This document shows, in pieces, positions 32,060 to 40,453 of a stretch of 64,000 nt of DNA. Origin of the DNA: Pseudo-nitzschia pungens (taxonomy: Eukaryota; Bacillariophyta; Bacillariophyceae; Bacillariales; Bacillariaceae); assembly GCA_037355855.1 (NCBI GenBank), contig CM074764.1, positions 2,914,001-2,978,000 on the forward strand, written 5' to 3'. Numbering within the stretch: the first letter of the stretch is position 1; each line of letters starts with the position of its first letter. A program made the translations under genes and the position numbers. Below the pieces are notes generated by a model. That model had not been told where the DNA came from. It ran no database searches and saw nothing but the letters and a program-made list of their open reading frames with translations.

Positions 32060-33220
32060 GCACTGAGGGCAGAGACACCAGCTGCGGTTGAGGGCAAAGG
32101 CCGGGGCAGGAGAAGCACCAGTTGAGATCAAAGCAACAGCTGAAAAGCAGGCAATTGGGTGTTGGACCAACAGCAGACACGCCTCTTGGATGTGCAAGTG
32201 CCAGGTGATGACAAAGGCCGGGGCAGGAGAAGCACCGGCTGATGACAAAGGCCGGGGCAGGAGAAGCACCGATTGAGGGCAAACAACGGCTGAAAAGCAA
32301 ACAATTGGGTGCGAGACCAACAGCAGACACGCCTCTTGGAAGTGCAAGTGCCAGGTGATGACAAAGGCCGGGGCAGGAGAAGCACCGGTTGAGGGCAAAC
32401 AACAGCTGAAAAGCAAGCAATTAGGTGCTGGACCACCAGCAGACAAGCCTCTTGGATGTGCAAGTGCCAGGTGATGACAAAGGCCGGAGCAGGTGAAGCA
32501 CCGGTTGAGGGCAAAGGCCGGGGCAGGAAAAGCACCGGTGGAGTTGGATGTGCAAGTGCCAGGTGATGACAAAGGCCGGAGCAGGTGAAGCACCGGTTGA
32601 GGGCAAAGGCCGGGGCAGGAAAAGCACCGGTGGAGGGCAAATCAACAGCAGAAAAAAACTCCTGTGGAGTGCAGGAGCAACAACTGAAAAACGCCGCGCT
32701 TGAAAGGAGAAGGACCCGGTGTTGACAAAGGCCGGGGCAGGAGAAGCACCGGTTGAAGACAAAGGCCGGGGCAGGAGAAGCACCGGGTGAGGGCAAAGGC
32801 CAGGACAGGAGAAGCACCGGTTGAGAGCAAAACAACAACGGAAAAGCAAGCAATTGGGTGTTGGACCAACAGCAGACACGCCTCTTGGATGTGCAAGTGC
32901 CAGGTGATGACAAAGGCCGGGGCAGGAGAAGCACCGGTTGAGGGCAAACAAAAGCTGAAAAGCAAGCAATTGGGTGCTGGACCAACAGCAGACAAGCCTC
33001 TTGGATGTGCAAGTGCCAGGTGACTACAAAGGCCGGAGCAGTTGAAGCACCAGTTGAGGGCAAAGGCCGGGGCAGGAGAAGCACCGGTGGAGGGCCACCA
33101 AAAACTGAAAAGCAGGCAATTGGGTGTTGGACCAACAGAAGACACGCCGCTGATGATGACAAATGCCGGGGCAGTAGAAGCACAAGTTGAGTGCAGAAAT
33201 GCCAGGTGATAGGTTGTATG
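32060..33220 (-). repeat. LINE1 5' region: tandem monomers
   Basis: Diverged direct repeats of ~34 bp (plus strand ggccggggcaggagaagcac then cggttgagggcaaa) alternate with longer blocks containing 'aaaagcaagcaattgggtg' and 'cctcttggatgtgcaagtgcc'. This is the part of a LINE where an internal promoter would be expected. The minus strand is almost free of stops in all frames, giving long spurious open frames. Confidence 0.85.
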
Positions 33221-34670
33221 CTGGAAAACAGGGTACAGCAGCAACAACAGGTCCAACGTTGGTCTGGACAAGGAAAAACTCCAGGGGAACCAAAAGAAAG
33301 GACTGGAGCACTACCAGAAGAGTCACGTTCGAAACCCACAGAGGTGCTCTGGAGTTACAGAATTTGGAAACTCCAGTAGACCACTGCAAATCATGTAGAA
33401 GCAAACTGGCTTGATTCAAAGACCTTGAGCGAGGCAATTAAACCAGGGAAGCTGCGTGCTTGAAAACAGGGGCTTTAGTAGGAAAACTTAGGGACCGGGG
33501 AAGACCAATGGCAGGGCACACTTAAAAGGCTCTGGAGGGAACTTGAAGGTCAAACTCGCAAGTACTTATAAGTGGAAACAGTATCCAGGGGCAATTGGCT
33601 TGAAAACAGGGACCTTGAGCGAGACACTTAGGGACCAGGGAAGCAGTGGAAACAGTATCCGGGGGCAATTGGCTTGAAAACAAATACCTTGAGCGAGACA
33701 CTTAGGGACCAGGGAAGCTGCTTGCTTGAAAACAGGGGCTTTAGTAGAAACACCTAGGGACCAGGGGGAGGCTTGTGTCTTGAAAACAGTGTCGAACTTG
33801 AAGTTCAAGTTGGGGTTGCTTAATAGCGAAAACACTTAGGGATCAGGGAACTCGCGAACACTTAGGGACCAGGGAAATTGTAGTCTTGAAAACAAGGGGC
33901 TGTAGTAGCTGTAGTCTTGGAAACAAGAGTGCAATAAGTAGGAGTTACTTAGGGATCGGTTGGTCTTGGCTTGAAAACAGGTGTAGTAGGGGGAGCCTTA
34001 AGCAAAAACACTTAGGGACTAGGGGGCTTGGCTAGGAAACAGGGGTACTCTTAAGTGATAAACACTTAAGGAGTGGTGGGCAATTGGCTTGAAAATAAAG
34101 AGGGAACTGGAAGATATGCTCGCGCGAACTTGCAAATACTTAAGGATCAGCGCGTAGGAACCTTCTAGAAGGGGGGTTTGTATGTGTTTGACAACTTCAA
34201 CTTGAAAAGACCTAGGGAACTCAGCAAGGAACCTTGAAGAATGTAGAACGTTAAGTGGATATCACTTAAGGGGCTTGGAAGACTGTATAGCGTTAAATAA
34301 TAAGGTAGCTTGAAAACAGATCGAAAAACAAACCGAGCTCGGAGACAAAGAGAAAGGACAGAATCAGCTGTAGAAATTAGTACTGCAATTGCTGTAGAAA
34401 ATTATGTGTCCTTGTTTTCGGTCGTGTTGCTTGTTGCTTGCCGACCGTCGACAGGAAACAAGGAACCAAAGCAACCAAAGGAAGCAAGGAGCAGCCAAAC
34501 AAACAGCAGAATCAGATAGGGGAGGTCTCTGTTAATAGGTGTAGTGCTTGGTGTTGTTGTAGGAGCTTTAGAAGTGAGGGAGATATCAAAGGGGAAAGTT
34601 GTGTAGAAATCTACGTGTTTTAAGTACTGGAACATCGGAACGTCGGACAAAATCGCGCGTCGCAAAATTG
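33221..34670 (-). other. LINE1 5'-most untranslated region with 'acttagggaccaggg' repeats
   Basis: The region has many scattered copies of 'gcttgaaaacagggg' and 'acacttagggaccagggaa' (about 33460-34070), then a unique part ending at the 5' terminus. It closely matches 59350-60800 of LINE2. No gene was seen. Confidence 0.7.
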
Positions 34671-34787
34671 TACAAGTCCAAGGTGATTCTAGATAGAGCC
34701 TACCAAGAGACAGATCCATCTACAGTCGCACAGCAACAGTCCCACATGTCCAAATCAGAGCAACAACAGTTCCAAGCCATCCTAAAC
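34671..34787 (+). pseudogene. Element A pol, fragment 3 (just before reverse transcriptase)
   Basis: 117 bp matching B pol at about 37270-37386 (YKSKVILDRAYQETDPSTVAQ...). It begins with the LINE1 target duplicate and ends with TAAAC (34783-34787), the target duplicated by element B. Confidence 0.9.
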
Positions 34788-35049
34788 TGTGACATGCTAG
34801 CGTAGCAAGCATGAATCACGATTAAATAATTAACCGAATCCCACATACGAGCTGACCGGCGTTCGAATACAAATATTCAAACTATACGCCGGGCGCTCCA
34901 GCAATGCATGTGCGCCGTTATTCAAATAGTAGCAAGGCGCGCTCGTGTGTATTCAAACGTTCACACGAAAACTGAAATGCTCTTTTAAGAGTTAACGATT
35001 TAGTCACTTTTTTCATACTACTCCAATTTTTCTACCTTAGAGTGTAACA
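34788..35049 (+). repeat. Element B 5' LTR
   Basis: 262 bp, TGTGACATGC...GAGTGTAACA, identical to the LTR at 40192-40453. It would hold the promoter and polyadenylation signals. The 12-bp palindrome cagtaattactg starts at the next base (35050), where a tRNA primer site is normally found. Confidence 0.97.
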
Positions 35050-35169
35050 CAGTAATTACTGTTTATCTTCAACGTAGGAAAACAGTAGAACTCAGTACTG
35101 AACCACAACAATCGAATAAACATACCTTATCCTCAACAACAGAGGCACGTTGTATCTCCAACAAGCAAC

Positions 35170-36228
35170 ATGTCCGGCATCTACAGAGACCCCCCCATCA
35201 CCTACAAGAGCTCCTTCGATCGCACCAAGCCCAAACTGTTTACTCTGTACAACGTCGACGAGGACCGAACTGACAGCATGAAGGTCCCCCTCTTCACGGA
35301 GACCGGAGGACTAGAAGAATTGCTCTTTGTCGAAGAGTCTTTCAGAAATGCTGCCATCTACCTGCGACTGCCGGTCGAAATCTACCTAACCCATTTCGGA
35401 CGTTGCCTCACCACAGACGCCCAGAGCAAATGGAATGACATGATCAAGGACCCACTGAATCCGGAAGAATTCCAATACTCCCAAGATGAAATTGGAGGAT
35501 ATGAGCAAGCCTTCATTGACTTCACTCAGCTCTACTGCAATGCCAAAGATGCAAGGGACATCATGCACACCTATCTTCGAAGCCATGAATGCCGGAAGAC
35601 GCCATCGGTTACATGCAAGGAACATGCTGATCGCATTCTCATCCTCATGAAGTATACACAGAAATTAGAAGGAAGCAGTGCTCCTCTTTCGAGAGTGGAG
35701 AAACTCACCATCCTTCTCCATTCCTTCCCATCTGCATGGATCGAAAGCTATGGCATGATGCACAGTGGAATCCAAGAAGACACGACAGTCCGACACATTG
35801 TGGACTATATGAGCTGTCACGAGCGCCAAGCCAACAAGAAGAGCAATAGAAACAACAGCAAGCAACAGAAACGCTCGAACAATTCGAACAATTCGTCCAA
35901 CAGCAATAACAACAACTCGCGCAAGCGCAACTCGAACAACCACAAAGGGAATAACAACAAGAAGAAGTCAAATCCCTGCAGGATCTCAGGCCATAATCAC
36001 GATTGGTCCGAGTGTCCAAAGAATCGATTCTCCAAGAACTACAATAAAGGCTCAGGCTCCACCAATACTCAACCGGAGACCTTCCACGCCAATTCGACAG
36101 CTCTTATGATACCAGGAAGCAACGAGACCTTCCAAGCCCACATGAACGCAGCACGCGAGGCGTACCACGCCAACCATGGCGGCAGAACTGAAAGGAGCAT
36201 CGATGGGGAACTTGTGTGGCTCCCCTGA
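35170..36228 (+). CDS. Element B Gag
   Basis: 352 residues starting at caacATGTCC. The capsid-like N-terminal two thirds (about 1-230) carry LTHFGRCLTTDAQSKWNDM and TPSVTCKEHADRILILMKYT. A basic Asn/Lys/Arg-rich stretch (about 235-275) follows, then a single C..H..H..C cluster (CRISGHNHDWSEC, about 280-292), a variant of the retroelement zinc knuckle. Gag would package the element RNA into particles. It ends in LVWLP and UGA at 36226-36228. The frame stays open beyond the UGA straight into Pol. Confidence 0.92.
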   Translation: MSGIYRDPPITYKSSFDRTKPKLFTLYNVDEDRTDSMKVPLFTETGGLEELLFVEESFRNAAIYLRLPVEIYLTHFGRCLTTDAQSKWNDMIKDPLNPEEFQYSQDEIGGYEQAFIDFTQLYCNAKDARDIMHTYLRSHECRKTPSVTCKEHADRILILMKYTQKLEGSSAPLSRVEKLTILLHSFPSAWIESYGMMHSGIQEDTTVRHIVDYMSCHERQANKKSNRNNSKQQKRSNNSNNSSNSNNNNSRKRNSNNHKGNNNKKKSNPCRISGHNHDWSECPKNRFSKNYNKGSGSTNTQPETFHANSTALMIPGSNETFQAHMNAAREAYHANHGGRTERSIDGELVWLP

Positions 36229-36251
36229 GTCTCCGGAGGCTCCAGGCCTCC
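36226..36251 (+). promoter_or_regulatory. Likely UGA readthrough signal between gag and pol
   Basis: The gag UGA (36226-36228) is followed after 6 nt by the perfect 6-bp stem GGAGGC (36235-36240) / GCCTCC (36246-36251) with loop TCCAG. In element A the UGA at 21185-21187 is followed by AAGGCT / AGCCTT with loop CCA. Pairing is kept while bases differ. Pol lies in the same frame with no stop, and no ATG occurs before the first Pol codons. This fits translational readthrough giving Gag-Pol. Confidence 0.65.
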
Positions 36252-39200
36252 AAAACAGAAGCCCCCGGCTTCACTAAAACCAGCAATCACCTTGCCTCCA
36301 GCTCCCCTGGAACTGGATGCCAGTACAGCCCTGCTGTCTGGGATGACGCATGGAGGAGATCTCCCGGAGAAAGAGGGGAAGGAACCTACAGGATGGAGTA
36401 TTCCTGTTGAGCGCTCAGCAACAAAGCCTGCCACAGCAGCAGCAAAAGCAATTGTTCGTAACATCCTACAGGATATATCGAACGTGGATCCGAATCGAAA
36501 CCAACCGAATCGATCCAAGGGTACAACAGACGCATCATCGATCACTATCGATCCGAATAAGACAGCAGCAGCAACAAATGGACCAACCTTGTCCCTGGCA
36601 AGAAATTGGTCTACCGGTACAGCAAAAAACCTCTATTGCAATCCCGGAAAACCCAGAGACTACACCAAAGGAGGTGCGCTGGAGCAAAATTATTTAAAGC
36701 TGCTGTCGACTGCTGGAAATCCAGCAGAACAGGCATCCCCGAATAAGAGCAACGTGGCTCCTATTCCGAATACGAGCAACGTGGCTCCTATTCTACTAAC
36801 CAACATACAGTTCATACAAGGCATCCCTACAAAATCAAGACCACTACTAGCCCTACTAGATAGTGGATCCTCCGGAACTCTGATCAACAAGAGAGCACTA
36901 CCATTTGGCACAATGCCACTACGAAGTAAGCACCAAGTCCTAACTACTACAGCCAATGGAAGCTTCGATACTACAGAATATGTCATCATGAAGAACATCA
37001 AGCTACAAGAGTTTGGCAACTACACCATAGACCAACAAGAGGCAAGGCTCTTCCATTCACCCAACTGCAGATACGATTTGATACTAGGCAGAGACTTCCT
37101 CCACCTAGCAAAGATCAATCTCCTATTCAAAGAAGGAGCAGTACAATGGATGGATAGAACCATTCCTATGAAGGACACGTCCTTATATCATGAGACCGAC
37201 TACACTATGCTCATGGAAGAACTCGAAGATGCTGAACTCTTTGCTGACGATCCCTCCTTTGCCAATCCATACAAATCCAAGGTGATCTTAGACAGAGCCT
37301 ACCAAGAAACAGATCCGTCCACAGTCGCACAGCAACAGTCCCACATGTCCAAATCAGAGCAACAACAGTTCCAAGCCATCCTAAACAAGTACCCTAACGT
37401 CTTCAATGGAGAACTAGGGAAGTATCCACACAAGAAGATCTCTCTAAGACTGAAGCCTGGATCCAAGCCCATACACAAGAAGCCTTATCCAGTCGCATAC
37501 AAGAGAGAAGACCTATTCAAAAGGGAACTCCAGAATCTTTGCAATGATGGAGTACTCAAAAGATGCACTGGACCAGCTGAATGGGCCTTTCCAACCTTCA
37601 TAGTACCAAAGAAAGACAACAGAGTTAGATGGGTATCAGACTTTAGAGAACTGAATGAACTTCTTGAGCGCAGACCATATCCAATCCCTCGGATACAAGA
37701 CATCATGAACAAACGTGGCAAATACACCCACTTCACCAAGATCGATTTGTCCATGCAATACTACTGCTTTGAACTGGACGACGCAAGCAAGAAGCTCTGT
37801 ACCATAGTGACGCCTTATGGTTGCTATGAGTACCAAAGACTACCAATGGGTGTCAAAGTCTCTCCAGATGTTGCCCAACAACTAATGGAAGATATCCTAC
37901 AAGACACTGACTGCACTGTTTATATCGACGATATTGGTATATGGACCAATGGATCCTTTGACCTCCACATGAAGACTATAGACAAGATCCTAGACCGGCT
38001 CAATCAAAATGGACTCAAGTGCAACCCACTCAAATGTGATTGGGCTGTACAAGAGACTGACTTCCTTGGATACTGGATGACACCTACAGCTGTTAAGCCA
38101 TGGAGAAAGAAGATCGAAGCGATTCTACATATGGACCGGCCAAGAACTGTGACCCAAGTCAAGTCCTTTCTAGGAGCAGTAGGATACTACAGAGATATGT
38201 GGCCTCGCAGATCACACGTCTTAGCTCCTCTATTTGATATCACTGGAACCCCCAAGACTCCTCAAGCAGCTGCCATCAAAGGCAAGCAACGCAAAGCTCC
38301 TTCAGCTTTCACGTGGGGACCTGCTCAAGATAAAGCCTTTCAAGAGATGAAAGCAATGGTGGCAGCAGATGCGCTGAACACCTATCCCGACCTTAACAAG
38401 CCCTTTGAACTGTACACTGATGCCTCAGACCTACAGCTCGGCGCTGCTATCCTCCAAGATGGCAAGCCCATTGCATACTGGTCCAAGAAACTATCTGATG
38501 CCCAAAAGAACTATACTACCACGGAGAAAGAGCTCCTTGCAATAGTACTCTGCTGCAAAGAATACCGCAAGATGCTACTTGGTGGTGTAATCAACGTATA
38601 CACTGACCATAAGAACCTTACCTTCCGCACGCTTTCCGTCCAACGAGTCCTCCGGTGGAGACTATTCCTTGAAGAATTCGGAGTCAATCTCACCTATGTG
38701 CCAGGCAAGAAGAATGTTCTTGCTGATGCCTTCTCCAGGCTCCCCCGGATGGATCCACCTACTGTGGGGAAGAAAGAAGCCCTTGGTAAGGGCACTCTCG
38801 TTGATTTTTTGAAACTTGAAGTCCCCAAGCAAGATGAAGAACTGTTTTTAGCAGAGTTCCCGAACCTATTCCAGCACTTATGCAATGACGCAGACCAAGA
38901 GTTGTACTCCTGTTTGCTGAACAATGAGTGTCTAGTCAATCTACCAAACAACCAAGACATGGAATGCCCGGTTAACTACAACAAGATATACCTCCATCAG
39001 CAGAAGGACCCGACTGTCAAGTTCAAGATCCAATCCAAAGCATTCTTCTACCAAGAACTGCAAGGCAATAACATCCTGTGCTATGCCAACCAATCCAATC
39101 CAGATAATTGGCGAATTTACATACCAAGCTCTCTCACGAACGATACCATCAAATGGTACCATCTCCTGTTGGGTCATTGTGGATCCACCAGATTATACAA

Positions 39201-40161
39201 GACTATCTCAGCTCGCTTCTACGCAGACAACCTGTCCAACTTATGCAAGTCCTACATTTGCCCTGATGACTGCATCCAATACAAGAGCAGGCAAGCTAAA
39301 TATGGGAAGCTTCCTCCCAAAGAAGCCCCGGTATCTCCCTTCGATGAAGTCCACGTTGATCTTATAGGCCCTTGGAAAATTACAGCTCAAAACAAGATCT
39401 ACAACTTCAAAGCCCTCACTTGTATTGACCCAGTTACCAACCTACTTGAAATCATCCGGATTAGGGACAAATCTTCTCAGCATGTCTCTGATCAATTCAA
39501 GAACTGCTGGCTCTCAAGATATCCTAGACCAAACAGATGCATCCATGACAATGGTGGTGAGTTCCTAGGGGCTGAATTCCAACTCACTCTCAAGCAGTAT
39601 GGAGTCCAATCAGTCCCCACGACAGTCAAAAATCCACAAGCCAACGCCATCTGTGAACGCGTCCATCACACAGTTGCTGATATCCTACGAGTTCTAGTAC
39701 ATGTTAATCCTCCACAAGCCAATGCCAGAGCCACACAGCTGATGGACAACGCGCTGGCAACATGCATGCACGCCTCCAGATGTGCTGTCAGTACCTCTTT
39801 GCAAGCATCCCCCGGTTCCCTGGTGTTCAACAGGGATATGATGATAGATTTGCCTTTAACCTCCAATCTATTAGCCCTCAAGCAGCTACGACAACAAGGA
39901 ATCAACAAAGCGCTGCTCCGGGACAATGCCAAGAGAATAGAACATACCTTCCGAATCAACGACAAGGTATGGTTGCAGGAACCGGATCCAGATAAGCTAC
40001 AGCCTAGAAGAACAGGACCCTTCATTATCATCCAAGTTAATGACAATGGCACAGTGAAACTGCAGAAAGCTCCTTCAGTAGCCGAAACCGTGAACATCCG
40101 GAAGCTGACCCCTTACAAGGAGCCGGAGTCGGAGTCGACGACCATTCATTGGTCAACTTAA
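36229..40161 (+). CDS. Element B Pol: protease, reverse transcriptase, RNase H, integrase
   Basis: Open from directly after the gag UGA to the TAA at 40159-40161, about 1310 codons. There is no AUG near its beginning, so expression as a Gag-Pol fusion is likely. Domain order is Ty3/gypsy. Protease is LLALLDSGSSGTLI (nt about 36850). Reverse transcriptase is VSDFRELN (about 37636) and VYIDDIGIW (about 37921), the YIDD being the catalytic box. RNase H is ELYTDASDLQLGAAI (about 38409) and YTDHKNLT (about 38599). The integrase HHCC region is HLLLGHCG...CKSYICPDDC (about 39160-39280). Its D,D,E core is VDLIGPW (about 39355), HDNGGEFLG (about 39544) and the Glu of ICERVHH. A C-terminal RRTGPF recalls the GPY/F module. 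All catalytic residues seen are intact. Confidence 0.95.
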   Translation, partial: VSGGSRPPKQKPPASLKPAITLPPAPLELDASTALLSGMTHGGDLPEKEGKEPTGWSIPVERSATKPATAAAKAIVRNILQDISNVDPNRNQPNRSKGTTDASSITIDPNKTAAATNGPTLSLARNWSTGTAKNLYCNPGKPRDYTKGGALEQNYLKLLSTAGNPAEQASPNKSNVAPIPNTSNVAPILLTNIQFIQGIPTKSRPLLALLDSGSSGTLINKRALPFGTMPLRSKHQVLTTTANGSFDTTEYVIMKNIKLQEFGNYTIDQQEARLFHSPNCRYDLILGRDFLHLAKINLLFKEGAVQWMDRTIPMKDTSLYHETDYTMLMEELEDAELFADDPSFANPYKSKVILDRAYQETDPSTVAQQQSHMSKSEQQQFQAILNKYPNVFNGELGKYPHKKISLRLKPGSKPIHKKPYPVAYKREDLFKRELQNLCNDGVLKRCTGPAEWAFPTFIVPKKDNRVRWVSDFRELNELLERRPYPIPRIQDIMNKRGKYTHFTKIDLSMQYYCFELDDASKKLCTIVTPYGCYEYQRLPMGVKVSPDVAQQLMEDILQDTDCTVYIDDIGIWTNGSFDLHMKTIDKILDRLNQNGLKCNPLKCDWAVQETDFLGYWMTPTAVKPWRKKIEAILHMDRPRTVTQVKSFLGAVGYYRDMWPRRSHVLAPLFDITGTPKTPQAAAIKGKQRKAPSAFTWGPAQDKAFQEMKAMVAADALNTYPDLNKPFELYTDASDLQLGAAILQDGKPIAYWSKKLSDAQKNYTTTEKELLAIVLCCKEYRKMLLGGVINVYTDHKNLTFRTLSVQRVLRWRLFLEEFGVNLTYVPGKKNVLADAFSRLPRMDPPTVGKKEALGKGTLVDFLKLEVPKQDEELFLAEFPNLFQHLCNDADQELYSCLLNNECLVNLPNNQDMECPVNYNKIYLHQQKDPTVKFKIQSKAFFYQELQGNNILCYANQSNPDNWRIYIPSSLTNDTIKWYHLLLGHCGSTRLYKTISARFYADNLSNLCKSYICPDDCIQYKSRQAKYGKLPPKEAPVSPFDEVHVDLIGPWKITAQNKIYNFKALTCIDPVTNLLEIIRIRDKSSQHVSDQFKNCWLSRYPRPNRCIHDNGGEFLGAEFQLTLKQYGVQSVPTTVKNPQANAICERVHHTVADILRVLVHVNPPQANARATQLMDNALATCMHASRCAVSTSLQASPGSLVFNRDMMIDLPLTSNLLALKQLRQQGINKALLRDNAKRIEHTFRINDKVWLQEPDPDKLQPRRTGPFIIIQVNDNGTVKLQKAPSVAETVNIRKLTPYKEPESESTTIHWST

Positions 40162-40191
40162 TAGCAGGCTTCGTCTAATCATGAGGCACTA

Positions 40192-40453
40192 TGTGACATG
40201 CTAGCGTAGCAAGCATGAATCACGATTAAATAATTAACCGAATCCCACATACGAGCTGACCGGCGTTCGAATACAAATATTCAAACTATACGCCGGGCGC
40301 TCCAGCAATGCATGTGCGCCGTTATTCAAATAGTAGCAAGGCGCGCTCGTGTGTATTCAAACGTTCACACGAAAACTGAAATGCTCTTTTAAGAGTTAAC
40401 GATTTAGTCACTTTTTTCATACTACTCCAATTTTTCTACCTTAGAGTGTAACA
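40192..40453 (+). repeat. Element B 3' LTR
   Basis: Identical in sequence and length to the 5' LTR. It is preceded by 'gcttcgtctaatcatgaggcacta', the place of the polypurine tract; the run of purines is weak (gagg). Confidence 0.97.

Larger units (their letters stand above)
22673..34670 (-). mobile_element. LINE1: full-length ~12-kb non-LTR retrotransposon, 18-bp TSD
   Basis: Minus-strand element inserted in element A pol. The target tacaagtccaaggtgatt flanks it at 22655-22672 and 34671-34688. The 3' end, on the left, is a TTA-repeat tail (aataataataata on the plus strand) after 'atacgtatttaaataac'. The 5' end (right) reads aaaatcgcgcgtcgcaaaatt on the plus strand, identical to the other full LINE. 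It carries two long ORFs, both open, and a ~2.6-kb 5' region of tandem repeats. About 12 kb is unusually long for a LINE. Confidence 0.95.
34788..40453 (+). mobile_element. Element B: apparently intact Ty3/gypsy retrotransposon, TSD TAAAC
   Basis: 5666 bp. The 262-bp LTRs (34788-35049 and 40192-40453) are identical as read base by base. TAAAC flanks it at 34783-34787 and 40454-40458. The target is the pol gene of its own relative, element A. Gag and Pol are open apart from the single UGA between them. Identical LTRs and open frames indicate a very recent insertion. Confidence 0.96.

Noticed and set aside
32045..32593. Extended N-terminus of LINE1 ORF1 into the 5' repeats
   Set aside because: The extension is monomer sequence; LINE2 ORF1 begins at the Met-Pro-Pro equivalent to 32044, so that start was preferred.
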